Of a stretch of DNA of 64,000 nt, positions 15,796-25,582 are shown one piece after another. Every line of letters starts with the position of its first letter. Within the stretch, counting starts at the first letter, position 1. Below the pieces are notes generated by a model. The model did not search any database and was not told the DNA's origin. It saw nothing but the letters and a program-made list of their open reading frames with translations. Source of the DNA: Methylosinus sp. PW1 (GTDB lineage Bacteria; Pseudomonadota; Alphaproteobacteria; Rhizobiales; Beijerinckiaceae). Position numbers and translations under genes: made by a program. The stretch is taken from the NCBI RefSeq assembly GCF_000745215.1, contig NZ_JQNK01000009.1, forward strand, positions 2,356,001 to 2,420,000, given 5' to 3'.

Positions 15796-17208
15796 TCACA
15801 AATGGATCGAGCGCTTGGCGACGCCGAGCGCCGCTTCCTTTATCGCCTCCGACAGAGTCGGATGCGCGTGGCAGGTGCGGGCGAGATCTTCCGCCGCGCC
15901 GGAGAATTCCAACAGCACGCCGCCTTCGGCGATCAGCTCGCCGGCGTCCGAGCCAAGAATATGCACGCCGATCACGCGATCGGTGGCGGCGTCGGCCAGA
16001 ACTTTGACGAATCCCTCCGTCTGCCGATTGGCGCGCGCGCGGCCATTTGCGGAGAAGGGGAATTTGCCGACATTATAGGCGATTCCCGCCGATTTCGCCT
16101 CTTCTTCGGTCAGGCCCACCCAGGCGACCTCCGGCATCGTATAGACCACAGACGGAATCACCCCGTAATTCACATGCCCCGCCTGGCCGGCGAGGATTTC
16201 CGCCACGGCGACGCCCTCCTCCTCCGCCTTATGGGCGAGCATGGCGCCGCGCACCACATCGCCAATCGCGAAAATGCCCGGCACATTGGTGCGGAAATGC
16301 TCGTCGATGACGACGCGCCCGCGCTCGGTGGCGATGCCCGTCTCCTCGAGGCCGAGGCCCGCCGTATAGGGAATGCGCCCAGTGGCGATCAGCACGGCGT
16401 CCGCGGTGATCGGCGTGCCGCCGCCGCCCTTGGTGGAGGCGTAGGAGACGGAGACGCCCTCCGGCGTCTTGTCGATCTTGGTGACCTTGGCGGCGAGATG
16501 GAAGGCGAAGCCCTGCTTCTCGAGAATTTTCTGGAAGCGGGTCGCGACCTCGGCGTCAGCGCCCGGCAATATGCGGTCGAGATATTCGATCACCGTCACC
16601 TGCGCGCCGAGCCGCCGCCACACTGAACCGAGCTCGAGGCCGATGACGCCGGCGCCGACGACGACGAGATGCCTCGGAACCGATTCGAGCTCCAGCGCCC
16701 CGGTGGAGGAGAGAATCGTCTTCTCGTCGAAGGCGATCTCCTTGCCGTCGACGTCGCGCAGCGGCGCCACGGCGGAGCCCGTCGCAATGACGATATATTG
16801 CGATTCGAGAATCTGCGTCGCGCCATTCTCGCCCGTCACCTCGACGCGGCCGGCGCCGAGAATGCGGCCGGCGCCGTGATACGAATCGATCTTGTTCTTC
16901 TTGAACAGAAAGGCGACGCCGCCGACATTGGCGGCGACCGTGTCGGCCTTGTGCTTCATCATCTTCTCGAGATCGAGCCGCGGCGGCTCGACGATCACGC
17001 CGAGGTCGGAAAGGCCGTGGCCCGCCTCCTCGAACATATGCGAGGCGTGCAGCAGCGCCTTGGAGGGGATGCAGCCGACATTGCCGCAAGTGCCGCCATG
17101 GGTCGCGCGCTTCTCGACGACGGCGGTCTTGAGGCCGAGCTGCGCCGCACGAATCGCGCAGACATAGCCGCCCGGCCCCGTGCCGATGACGATGAGATCA
17201 TATGCCAT
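15796..17208 (-). CDS. lpdA: Dihydrolipoyl dehydrogenase
   Basis: This 470-residue flavoenzyme is the E3 subunit that reoxidises dihydrolipoamide in pyruvate and 2-oxoglutarate dehydrogenase or glycine cleavage complexes. It has the FAD Rossmann motif VIGTGPGGY (7-15), the redox disulfide Cys41/Cys46 in GGTCGNVGCIPSK, the NAD motif VVGAGVIGLE and the catalytic His449-Glu454 pair in HPTLSEA. The residue after Cys41 is Gly where Leu is usual, a minor change. No E1 or E2 gene is adjacent, so which complex it serves cannot be told. Confidence 0.94.
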   Translation of the reverse strand: MAYDLIVIGTGPGGYVCAIRAAQLGLKTAVVEKRATHGGTCGNVGCIPSKALLHASHMFEEAGHGLSDLGVIVEPPRLDLEKMMKHKADTVAANVGGVAFLFKKNKIDSYHGAGRILGAGRVEVTGENGATQILESQYIVIATGSAVAPLRDVDGKEIAFDEKTILSSTGALELESVPRHLVVVGAGVIGLELGSVWRRLGAQVTVIEYLDRILPGADAEVATRFQKILEKQGFAFHLAAKVTKIDKTPEGVSVSYASTKGGGGTPITADAVLIATGRIPYTAGLGLEETGIATERGRVVIDEHFRTNVPGIFAIGDVVRGAMLAHKAEEEGVAVAEILAGQAGHVNYGVIPSVVYTMPEVAWVGLTEEEAKSAGIAYNVGKFPFSANGRARANRQTEGFVKVLADAATDRVIGVHILGSDAGELIAEGGVLLEFSGAAEDLARTCHAHPTLSEAIKEAALGVAKRSIHL

Positions 17209-17313
17209 CCGCCAACTCCTTTGTCGCGCTGCGATCGATCGCTAGATAGCTTTTATGCAAGGAGAATATCCGCTTCGCAGGGGTGAGGTCGAACCATTTC
17301 TTCCGCGCGCGCG

Positions 17314-18531
17314 TCATGCGCCCGCCGATTGCGGCGCCAGCAGCCGCTCATAGGCGTCCAGCGTTGCGGCGCACATGCGCTCCACGGAAAAATGCGTCTG
17401 CGCATGGAGCCGCGCGCGCGCCGTCAGCCCCTCGCGCGCGGAGGGGCGCAGCTCCAGCGCCTCGCGAATCGCGCGCGCCAGCGCGGCGGAATCGCCGGGC
17501 GGCGCGCGCCAGCCGGTGCAATCGGCCGCGTCCACTTGCGGCGGGGCGAGCACGGTTTCGACCGCCGCGCCTATATCCGAGACGACGATCGGCGCGCCCA
17601 TGGCCTGCGCCTCTATGGCGACGCGGCCGAAGGCCTCCGGCGTCGTCGAGGGCGCGACGGCGACGGCGGCGGCGAGATAGGCGGCCGGCATATCGGAGCA
17701 ATGGCCGGTCGCGCGCACGATTCCAACGAGGCCGGCGCGCGCGATATGCGCCTCCAGCTCGGCGCGGAAGCCGGCGCTCGGCGCATCTCCCGCCAGAATG
17801 AAACGCACATCGGCAAAACCTTCGGCGACGAGCAGCTTCGCCGCCTCGATCAGCGTCCCATGGCCCTTGCGCGCCGAGAGCCGCGCCGGCAGCAGCACGA
17901 CGCGCTCGTGACGCGCCACGCCCCAGGAGGAGCGCACGCGCTCCACGCGGGCGGGCTCGACGGCGAAAGGCGAGAAGGCGCGCAGATCGAGCCCGCGCGC
18001 GATGACGACGATGCGCTGCGTCGCTTGCGGATAGAGCTCGGCGATATGACAGGCGGTGAAGCGCGAGTTGGCGATGACGAGATCGCCCGCCGCCATGATG
18101 GAATTATAGCGCTGCTTGATGGCGGAGGCGCCGCCATAGATGCTGTGATAGGTGGTGACGAAGCGCGCGCCGGCTCGCCGCGCGGCGTGATGCGCGACCC
18201 AGGCGCAGGCCCGCGAGCGCGCATGCACGATATCGACGTTCTCCTCGCGCAGAATGCGGGCGAGACGGTAGGCGTTCAGCGCCATGGCGAGCGGATTTTT
18301 CGTCGCGGCCGGAAAGGGGAGCCACACTCCGCCCTTGGCTTGCAGCTCGCTGACCATGCGGCCGCCCTCCGAGGCGACGAGCGACCGCGCGCCCGCCATA
18401 TGCAGCGCCTCGGCGATGTCGATCGTCGTGCGTTCGGCGCCGCCCGATTGGAGAGCCGGCACGATCTGCAAAATGGCGCGACCGGCGAGGGGACGGCTGG
18501 TCGAGGGGAAGGCGTGGAAATTCTCTAGCAT
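17314..18531 (-). CDS. GT4-family (GT-B) glycosyltransferase
   Basis: This 405-residue retaining glycosyltransferase has the N-terminal acceptor domain signature LQIVPALQSGGAERTTIDIAE. The C-terminal donor domain has RLSARKGHGTLIEAAKLL and the diagnostic P-S-x-x-P-E-A-F-G-x-V-x-I-E-A-x-A-M-G block near residues 295-315, with VVSDIGAAVETV after it. It probably adds a sugar to lipopolysaccharide or another surface glycan at the inner membrane. The donor and acceptor are unknown. It stands alone, 105 bp after lpdA in the same direction. Confidence 0.85.
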   Translation of the reverse strand: MLENFHAFPSTSRPLAGRAILQIVPALQSGGAERTTIDIAEALHMAGARSLVASEGGRMVSELQAKGGVWLPFPAATKNPLAMALNAYRLARILREENVDIVHARSRACAWVAHHAARRAGARFVTTYHSIYGGASAIKQRYNSIMAAGDLVIANSRFTACHIAELYPQATQRIVVIARGLDLRAFSPFAVEPARVERVRSSWGVARHERVVLLPARLSARKGHGTLIEAAKLLVAEGFADVRFILAGDAPSAGFRAELEAHIARAGLVGIVRATGHCSDMPAAYLAAAVAVAPSTTPEAFGRVAIEAQAMGAPIVVSDIGAAVETVLAPPQVDAADCTGWRAPPGDSAALARAIREALELRPSAREGLTARARLHAQTHFSVERMCAATLDAYERLLAPQSAGA

Positions 18532-18708
18532 GGAGCCTAGCTGCCCAGTAAACGAGATCGTCGTCTTGGTCGAGAGGCGGGGGCTCTCTTCGCCTCAGAA
18601 ATGGGCCGGCAATATGGCCCCTTTGGTCCCAGGATCGGACCATGTTACTGAGCAAGCGATGAAATTCCTTTAATTTGCGGGTCGGCGCGCCCGCGCGGCG
18701 GGGAGACG

Positions 18709-19503
18709 ATGGCTGTGGACGGCGTCGAGGAGGGGCTGAGCTTCGTCGATCTTGCCCTCGCCGGGCGGGAGCCCTGGCGCATCGCCCGGCGCATTCGCGC
18801 CGCGCGCGGCGCGGGGGCGGAGCGTCCCGGCGTGATGTTGCTGGGCGGCTTCAAATCCGACATGCAGGGCTCCAAAGCCGCGCATCTCGACGCCTGGGCG
18901 GAGCGCGAGGGGCGCGCTTTCGTCCGTTTCGACTATTCCGGCCATGGCGAATCGAGCGGCCGTTTCGAGGATGGAACGATTGGCGATTGGCTGGCGCAGA
19001 GCCTCGCCATTCTCGAGGCGTCGACGCGCGGCCCGCAAATTCTCGTCGGCAGCTCCATGGGCGGCTGGCTCGCTCTGCTGATGGCGCGTCGACTCGACGA
19101 GCAAGGCCGTCGTCCGCATGCTCTCGTGCTCATCGCGCCCGCCGTCGATTTCACCGAGGAGCTCATCTGGAAGAACGCCGACGACGCTATTCGTCGCGCG
19201 ATTCTCGAGGAGGGCGCATGGATGCGTCCCTCGCCCTATTCGCCGGAGCCGACGCCGATCACGCGTCGGCTCATCGAGGAGGGACGCGCGCATCTCATGC
19301 TCGAGGATGTCATTCGCGTGAATGCGCCCGTGCATATAATGCAGGGAATGCGCGACGAGGATGTGCCCTATCGTCACGCGTTGCGGCTGATGGAATGTCT
19401 CGCCTGCGATCCTGTCGTGCTGACCTTGGTGATGGAAGGCGATCATCGTCTCTCGCGCAGCGAGGATCTCGCGCATCTCACGACTACGATAGAGGCGCTC
19501 TGA
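18709..19503 (+). CDS. Alpha/beta hydrolase, ABHD10-like
   Basis: This 264-residue hydrolase has the nucleophile elbow VGSSMGGW (Ser116), the oxyanion region LLGGFKSDMQGSKA, an acidic residue in GMRDEDVPY and the catalytic His in GDHRLSRSED near the C-terminus. The KSDM(x)GxKA and DYSGHGESSG motifs are typical of the ABHD10-like group, whose known members are thioesterases or carboxylesterases. The bacterial substrate is unknown. GGGAG is only about 3 nt from the ATG, so initiation may be weak. The 177-bp gap upstream, shared with the divergent glycosyltransferase, has no clear signal. Confidence 0.8.
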   Translation: MAVDGVEEGLSFVDLALAGREPWRIARRIRAARGAGAERPGVMLLGGFKSDMQGSKAAHLDAWAEREGRAFVRFDYSGHGESSGRFEDGTIGDWLAQSLAILEASTRGPQILVGSSMGGWLALLMARRLDEQGRRPHALVLIAPAVDFTEELIWKNADDAIRRAILEEGAWMRPSPYSPEPTPITRRLIEEGRAHLMLEDVIRVNAPVHIMQGMRDEDVPYRHALRLMECLACDPVVLTLVMEGDHRLSRSEDLAHLTTTIEAL

Positions 19504-19642
19504 AGCAGCGCGCGTGAGCTGAGCAGTACCGCGCATTAGGCATAACGGCTTCTTTGCGAAGCGCGAAAGCATTCAATAAACATTGTCCCATTAACCTCCA
19601 TTCTTAAGGAAGGCGCCATGTCAGGCGCTCTTGATCGAGAGA

Positions 19643-19656
19643 CGCGAATATTCGCG
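19643..19656. promoter_or_regulatory. Palindrome upstream of the cellulose operon
   Basis: CGCGAATATTCGCG is a perfect 14-bp palindrome 46 nt before the bcsS start, in a 199-bp gap. Its place suits an operator of the bcs operon. No -35/-10 pair was clear enough to report. Confidence 0.35.
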
Positions 19657-19702
19657 GACATTCCCGCGCGCGTCGCCCGATCGGGCCTGGGAATGAAGAG
19701 TC

Positions 19703-20518
19703 ATGATGCTCTCGAGAACAGCTTTGCCGCTGGTGTTCTTCGCGGCGATTTGGTCGACGGCGCGCGCCGCCGATTGGTATACGGGCGCCCCCACGCCGGA
19801 GGCGTCGGCGCCGCCGCCTCCGGCAACGCCTCAGCCGACGGTTTCCATCGATCTTTCCGTCGACGGCACGTCGCGCAGCTCCATCGCCGGCGCCGCGATC
19901 GGCAAGATCGCGCCCTTCGGCTCGCTGGCGGAGAGCGGACCGCGCATTCGCGTTTCCACCGTCATCGGCAAATACGCTTATGACGCCAGCGATCTTCCCG
20001 TCTACGTCCCCGTCGGCGCCGCTTTCATTCCGAGCAATACCGGCTATGGCCGCGTGCACGGAACGCTGGAGGACGGCTCCTTCATGGTCGGCTATGAGGT
20101 CGTCACCAATCAAGGCGGCGTCGCTCTCTATGTCGGCCCGGATGTGATGAATCACAGCCTGTCGCCCTTCGATCCGGGCAATCAGGTGCGCGGCGTCTCC
20201 GCCGGCGCCAAGGTCGGCGTCGAGGCTTTCGCACGCCCGACCGACTCCACCATGGTCGCGCTCATCGCCTATTATTCCACCGTGCATAATTCCTATTACA
20301 CGCGGCTGAAGTTCGGCGTGGAGCTCGCCGATTATGTCTATGTCGGCCCGGAGGCGCTGGCGCTCGGCGATGATTATTTCTCGCAATGGCGCGCCGGCGC
20401 GCATCTCACCGGGCTGAAATTCGGCGCGCTGCAGATCGGCCTCTCCAGCGGCTATCTGCGCGATCGCGTGCGCGGCAGCGGCGCCTATGGAATTCTCGAC
20501 ACGCATATCGCTTTCTAG
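19703..20518 (+). CDS. bcsS: Cellulose biosynthesis protein BcsS
   Basis: This 271-residue exported protein has a signal peptide (MMLSRTALPLVFFAAIWSTARA) and a Pro-rich linker. A beta-rich domain follows with alternating aromatic strands such as YYSTVHNSYYTRLKFGVELADYVYVGPEAL and the final DTHIAF. It matches the BcsS family found at the head of alphaproteobacterial cellulose operons and probably forms an outer-membrane beta structure. Its exact role in cellulose export is not established. It is followed 53 bp later by bcsA. Two adjacent ATGs (19703, 19706) are both possible starts. Confidence 0.72.
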   Translation: MMLSRTALPLVFFAAIWSTARAADWYTGAPTPEASAPPPPATPQPTVSIDLSVDGTSRSSIAGAAIGKIAPFGSLAESGPRIRVSTVIGKYAYDASDLPVYVPVGAAFIPSNTGYGRVHGTLEDGSFMVGYEVVTNQGGVALYVGPDVMNHSLSPFDPGNQVRGVSAGAKVGVEAFARPTDSTMVALIAYYSTVHNSYYTRLKFGVELADYVYVGPEALALGDDYFSQWRAGAHLTGLKFGALQIGLSSGYLRDRVRGSGAYGILDTHIAF

Positions 20519-20571
20519 ATCGACGGCCGCAATTTTTCTTCCCGCTTCTGTTTCGTTGTTCGTCTTTGCTC

Positions 20572-22872
20572 ATGGGCGTCGTCATGTCTCTCTTGCGTTT
20601 TCTCTCCTTTCTCCTTCTCGGCGGCGTCGCCGTCGCTCTCGCCACACAGCCGGTGAGCGTGCAGGCGCAGCTGGCGACCAGCGTTTCGGTCATCTTCCTC
20701 CTCGCCCTCTTGTGGAAGTTCTCGCGCGGCGCGGAAGCGCGCCAGCTGTTCATCGCGCTCGCGCTCTTCGTGGTGCTGCGCTATGTCTATTGGCGCATCA
20801 CCTCCACTCTGCCGCCGCTGTCCGATCCGGTCGGACTGACTTGCGGCTCCATATTGCTCGCCGCCGAGCTCTATTGCGTCGCGATGCTGCTTCTCACCCT
20901 CGTCGTCAACGCCGAGCCGCTGAAGCGCGAGCCGGCGCCGCAGATAGAGGATGACGCTCTGCCGATCGTCGATGTGCTGACGCCGAGCTATGACGAGGAC
21001 GTCTCCATTCTCGCGACGACGCTCGCCGCGGCGAAATCCATGGATTATCCGGCCGATCGTCTGAATGTGTATCTGCTCGACGATGGCGGCACGGATCAAA
21101 AATGCGCGCATCCCGATCCCGCGATCGCGGAGCGCGCCCGCGCCCGCCGCGCCGCTCTGCAGGAGCTCTGCGCCGCGCTCGGCTGCTATTATCTGACCCG
21201 CGAGCGCAATGAGCACGCCAAGGCCGGCAATCTCAACGCCGCGCTGGAGCATGTCGATGGCGACATCGTCGTCGTGCTCGACGCCGATCACGCGCCCTTC
21301 CGCTCCTTCCTGCGCGAGACGATCGGCTATTTCTTCGAGGATGATCGGCTCTTCCTGGTGCAGACGCCGCATGTCTTCCTCAATCCCGATCCGATCGAGC
21401 AGAATCTGCGCACCTTCCGCCGCATGCCGTCCGAGAACGAGATGTTCTATGGCGTCACCCAGCGCGGATTGGACAAATGGAATGCGGCTTTCTTCTGCGG
21501 CTCTGCGGCTCTGCTGCGCCGCGCCGCGCTGGACGAGGCCGGCGGCTTCTCCGGCGTCTCCGTCACGGAAGATTGCGAGACCGCGCTCGAGCTGCATGCG
21601 CAAGGCTGGACCAGCGTCTATGTCGACAAGCCGCTCGTCGCCGGATTGCAGCCTGAAACTTTCGCCGCCTTCATCGGCCAGCGCGTGCGCTGGTGCAAGG
21701 GCATGCTGCAAATCTTCCTGCTGCGCAATCCGCTGCTGAAGCGCGGCCTCGAGCCGCTGCAGCGGCTCGGCTATCTGTCGAGCATGAGCTTCTGGTTCTT
21801 TCCTTTCCCGCGCCTCGTCTTCATGCTGGCGCCGCTCGCCTTCATTCTCTTCGATGTGAAGATCTTCGTCTCCAACATAGAAGAGGCGATCGCCTATACC
21901 GCGACCTATGTCGTGGTGAACGCCATGCTGCAGAATTATCTCTTCGGCAAGGTGCGCTGGCCCTGGGTGTCAGAGCTGTATGAATATTGCCAGGGCGTGT
22001 TTCTGTCCAAGGCCATCGTCTCGGTCTTTCTGCGGCCGCGCAGCCCTTCCTTCAACGTGACCGCCAAAGGCTCCGCGCCGACGCAGGATCGTCTCAGCGA
22101 GCTCGCCTGGCCCTTCTTCGCCATCTATGGGCTGCTCGCGCTCGGCGCCGGCGTCGCCGTCTATCGCTGCGTGGCGGAGCCCGGCGTGCGTCAGCTGATG
22201 TTCTTCGTCGGCTTGTGGAACGTCTTCAATCTCGTCACCGCCGGCGTCGCGCTCGGCGCTGTGGCGGAGCGCCGTCGCCGCGAGACGCACCCGCGTCTTT
22301 TGGTGGAGCGGCGCGGCGCGCTCGTGCTCGGCGAGGAGCATGTTCGCGTCGCCATAGAGGAGGTCTCCGCCGGCGGCTGCCGCCTGCGCGCCGCCACCGA
22401 TTCCGACGCCAAGGCGATCGCCGCGGCGAAGGAGACGGAAGGGCGTCTCTATATCGACTCCATCGCCGACGCCGCGCGCCGTCCCAGCCTTTCCGCGCGC
22501 ATCATCGGCGTCGCGCCGGATGGATGCCGTCACATCGCCTTCGCGCTGTCGCAGCCGCAGGATCATCTCGCGCTCGCCGATCTGATGTATGGCGACGCGA
22601 CCGCGCTCGAGCGTTTCCAGGCTGCGCGCCGCAAGCACAAGGGCATTGTCGCCGGCACGGTGCAGTTTCTCTGGTGGGGCGTGATCGAGCCGCTGCGCGC
22701 CTTCGCCTATCTGCGCCCCCGCGCCAGCGAGGCTGCGCTGCGCGAGCCGCCGCCCTTCGCCGATCTCTCCAATCTCCTCGGCCGGCGCCCGCCGCGCCTG
22801 CGACCGCCGGCGGAAGCGAAAGCGCCGCGCGCGGCGGAGCGCGCGCCGTCTTCGAAGAACGAGAACGTCTGA
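20572..22872 (+). CDS. bcsA: Cellulose synthase catalytic subunit (UDP-forming)
   Basis: This 766-residue GT2 inner-membrane enzyme polymerises UDP-glucose to beta-1,4-glucan and extrudes it through its own channel. Motifs in order are DVLTPSYDED, LLDDGG, HAKAGNLNAAL, the D-x-D in VVLDADHAP, VTEDCETALE and QRVRW, all intact. Hydrophobic segments lie on both sides of the catalytic loop. A C-terminal PilZ region follows, but its two c-di-GMP motifs are off consensus. It has RRETHPR, with four residues rather than three between the arginines, and EVSAGG with Glu in place of Asp/Asn. Allosteric control by c-di-GMP may therefore differ. Start 20572 or 20584 is possible. Confidence 0.93.
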   Translation: MGVVMSLLRFLSFLLLGGVAVALATQPVSVQAQLATSVSVIFLLALLWKFSRGAEARQLFIALALFVVLRYVYWRITSTLPPLSDPVGLTCGSILLAAELYCVAMLLLTLVVNAEPLKREPAPQIEDDALPIVDVLTPSYDEDVSILATTLAAAKSMDYPADRLNVYLLDDGGTDQKCAHPDPAIAERARARRAALQELCAALGCYYLTRERNEHAKAGNLNAALEHVDGDIVVVLDADHAPFRSFLRETIGYFFEDDRLFLVQTPHVFLNPDPIEQNLRTFRRMPSENEMFYGVTQRGLDKWNAAFFCGSAALLRRAALDEAGGFSGVSVTEDCETALELHAQGWTSVYVDKPLVAGLQPETFAAFIGQRVRWCKGMLQIFLLRNPLLKRGLEPLQRLGYLSSMSFWFFPFPRLVFMLAPLAFILFDVKIFVSNIEEAIAYTATYVVVNAMLQNYLFGKVRWPWVSELYEYCQGVFLSKAIVSVFLRPRSPSFNVTAKGSAPTQDRLSELAWPFFAIYGLLALGAGVAVYRCVAEPGVRQLMFFVGLWNVFNLVTAGVALGAVAERRRRETHPRLLVERRGALVLGEEHVRVAIEEVSAGGCRLRAATDSDAKAIAAAKETEGRLYIDSIADAARRPSLSARIIGVAPDGCRHIAFALSQPQDHLALADLMYGDATALERFQAARRKHKGIVAGTVQFLWWGVIEPLRAFAYLRPRASEAALREPPPFADLSNLLGRRPPRLRPPAEAKAPRAAERAPSSKNENV

Positions 22873-22915
22873 TCCTTTTCCTCACAAAACATTCTCGCAA
22901 AAAAAGAGTGCCAAG

Positions 22916-25582
22916 ATGCAGTTCCGAGTCCTCGCCCTTCTGCTCGCGACCACGACGGCGTTGACGCCGATCGCGGTCGGCGCCCAGGCGATCTTCACGA
23001 CAGCGCCGCAAGAGCAGCTGTTTCATCTGAAAGTCGACAGGCCGAGGCCGGCGATTTCCGGCCTCCAGCCGATCATCCCCGCGCGTTTCGCCGCGCGCGA
23101 GACTGCCCGCATCGCCGCCGTGGAGCCGCCCGCCGCGTCGACGCGGGCGCCGTCGCAAGCGCCGCAGCCTGCGGCCGTCGCGCCGGTCGCCTCGCGGCCC
23201 ACAGTCGCCGGCGCCATGCTGCGGCATCTCACCAATAATATTCAGGGCTATCGCCTCGCCGGCGAGATCGGCTCCTCGGAATGGCCGATCTATGTCACCG
23301 AGGCGCAGGCGTCGCGCCGTCTGCAATTTCGTATCGGCTATCTCGCCGCCGTTTCGGTGATGCCGGAGGCCTCCGCGCTCACTCTCACCATCAATGATCA
23401 GGCGATCGGCGACACGCAGATTCGCGCGGTGCAGGAGGTGGAGACCATCGTCTTCGACATTCCGCCGGGCGTGATGCGGCCGGGCTTCAACTCCGTGCGC
23501 ATAGCGACGAGCCAGCGCCATCGGGTCGATTGCTCGCTCGAGGCCACTTACGAATTATGGACGCAGATCGATCCGACCGAGACCGGCCTGGTGCTGCCGG
23601 AGGACGACGCCGGCGTCACCAGCATTTCCGATCTCGGCGCGCTGCCGCCGGACGAGCAAGGCGCGCTGCCGATCCGCGCCGTGCTCGGCGTCAACGCCAA
23701 ATCTTTCGAGATCGAGCGCATGCTGCGCGCAGCGCAAGCGATCTCGCTCGCCGGCCGTTTCGAGCAGCCGGTCGTCGACGCCGGTCCTGCGGCGAGCGGA
23801 CGTTACGGCGTCAATCTCTTCGTCGGTCCTGCGTCGGAGCTGGTCGGCCGCATCGATCTATCGCGCGTCGGCCCCATAGACGAGCCGCGCGCCTTCGTGC
23901 TGCCGGCCGCGCCCGGCCGCCGCGTCAGCATCGTCGTGACCGGCGCGACTTCCGCGCAAGTGGATGAGGCGATCCGCCGTCTCTCTGTCTCGCCCGCGCC
24001 CAAGGGCTCGCCGCAAGGCTTGCGCGCATCGGCCGCTTTTCCCGGCTATCGGCTCGACGGCGGACGCAAGGTGAAGCTGCGCGATCTCGGCGTCGCCAGC
24101 GAGGAGTTCACCGGCCATCTCTATCGCGCCGCCTTCAACATCGTCATGCCGCCGGATTTCTACGCGGCCGATTACGGCAATGCGCTGCTGCGCCTCGCCG
24201 GCGGCTATGCGGCCGGGCTCGACTCCAATGCGCAGATCGTCGTCAAGGTGGACGAGCGCACGGCGGTGAGCCTCAATCTTCTGAAGGCCGCGGGCGATGT
24301 CTTCCGCGACAATCCGCTGCCGCTGCCGCTCGGCTTTCTCAAGCCCGGCCTCAATCGCATCGAGATCGAGGCGCATGTGCCGACGCGCCAGGACGCCGAT
24401 TGCGATCCGCTCGCGTCGATGCGCGCGGCCAAGCGCTTTCTCTTCCTCGACGAGACGGAGATCGAGCTGCCGCCGATCGCGCGCATCGCGCGAATGCCCG
24501 ATCTCGCGGTGACGGCGACCGGCGGCTTTCCTTACGCCGGCGCCAAGGGGCGGCCCAAGCTCTACATGCCGTCGCTCGACACGGATGCGGTGGGCGCGGC
24601 GGCGACGATCGTCGCGCATTTCGCCGTCGCCGCCGGACGGCCGATCGATTTCGAGATCGTCGATGCGCCGCCCGGCGAAGGGCAGGGGCCGACGCTCGCC
24701 GTGGCGCCGCTCGACTCCTTCGACGCTCCGCTGCTGCAACGTCTCGACATGCCGGCTGACACTCTGCGCGAGGCTTGGGGGCCGAATCTGACCGCCGATC
24801 GTCGCAAGGCGTCGGAGAAGCGGCTCTCGCCGCTCGAGATCGCCGCGCGCAATCGCTTCGTCCTGCAGCGCAATTTTCCCATGGCCTGCTATGCGCCGCG
24901 CAACATGCTGGACAAGACGATCACCGCGCAGGCGGGCGGCGCGGCCGCTGCGCCGGCGCCGGGCGGCGAGCCGGAGCGCGTCGATTTCGCGCCCGTCGGC
25001 TCGGTGCGCAGAGGCATGGAGCGCGGCGAGGGCGAGCAGGATCTGCTGGAGGCTTGGCGCGACGATCTGCGCCGCGAGGGCCGCTGGGGCTATGGCGTCG
25101 TCGAGCGTCTGCGCGTCGCCGGCGTGTGGAGCGCGGCGCGCGTCGCCGACGCGGCGCAATGGCTGCGCGCAGGCTTCGAGGCGGAGGCGGCCGATCATGT
25201 CGCCACGCAGCAGGCCTCGCTGGCGATGAGCCAATCGATTCTCGGCGACACGGCCAAGGATGTCTGGACCGTGGTCACAGCGCCCAACGCCGCGACTCTG
25301 GCGGAAGCCTCCGCCTGTCTCGTCGATCCGCGCGTGTCGCGCCGCGTGCAGGGCCAGCTCGCCATGCTGGACATGAAGGACGCGAAAATGGTGGCGACTC
25401 CGGCGGAGAGCGCGCGCTTCATCGTCACGCGGCCGCTCTCCTTCGGCAATCTGAGGCTCATCGCCGCCGGCTGGATGTCGCTGCATCCCGGCGTCTATGT
25501 CGGCCTCTCCATTCTCATCGCCGCGCTCTTCGCCGCTTCCACTCTGTGGCTGACGCGCAATATCGGAAGGAGCTCGAGATGA
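22916..25582 (+). CDS. bcsB: Cellulose synthase periplasmic subunit
   Basis: This 888-residue partner of BcsA guides the glucan across the periplasm. It has a signal peptide (residues 1-24), a Pro/Ala-rich linker, and alternating carbohydrate-binding and flavodoxin-like domains. Visible pieces include LHLTNNIQGYRLAG-like and ANAATLAEASA-like strands. A single C-terminal anchor, VGLSILIAALFAASTLWL, would pack against BcsA. Sequence is weakly conserved in this family, so position after bcsA and the domain layout carry the call. Its TGA overlaps the bcsZ ATG. Confidence 0.88.
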   Translation: MQFRVLALLLATTTALTPIAVGAQAIFTTAPQEQLFHLKVDRPRPAISGLQPIIPARFAARETARIAAVEPPAASTRAPSQAPQPAAVAPVASRPTVAGAMLRHLTNNIQGYRLAGEIGSSEWPIYVTEAQASRRLQFRIGYLAAVSVMPEASALTLTINDQAIGDTQIRAVQEVETIVFDIPPGVMRPGFNSVRIATSQRHRVDCSLEATYELWTQIDPTETGLVLPEDDAGVTSISDLGALPPDEQGALPIRAVLGVNAKSFEIERMLRAAQAISLAGRFEQPVVDAGPAASGRYGVNLFVGPASELVGRIDLSRVGPIDEPRAFVLPAAPGRRVSIVVTGATSAQVDEAIRRLSVSPAPKGSPQGLRASAAFPGYRLDGGRKVKLRDLGVASEEFTGHLYRAAFNIVMPPDFYAADYGNALLRLAGGYAAGLDSNAQIVVKVDERTAVSLNLLKAAGDVFRDNPLPLPLGFLKPGLNRIEIEAHVPTRQDADCDPLASMRAAKRFLFLDETEIELPPIARIARMPDLAVTATGGFPYAGAKGRPKLYMPSLDTDAVGAAATIVAHFAVAAGRPIDFEIVDAPPGEGQGPTLAVAPLDSFDAPLLQRLDMPADTLREAWGPNLTADRRKASEKRLSPLEIAARNRFVLQRNFPMACYAPRNMLDKTITAQAGGAAAAPAPGGEPERVDFAPVGSVRRGMERGEGEQDLLEAWRDDLRREGRWGYGVVERLRVAGVWSAARVADAAQWLRAGFEAEAADHVATQQASLAMSQSILGDTAKDVWTVVTAPNAATLAEASACLVDPRVSRRVQGQLAMLDMKDAKMVATPAESARFIVTRPLSFGNLRLIAAGWMSLHPGVYVGLSILIAALFAASTLWLTRNIGRSSR

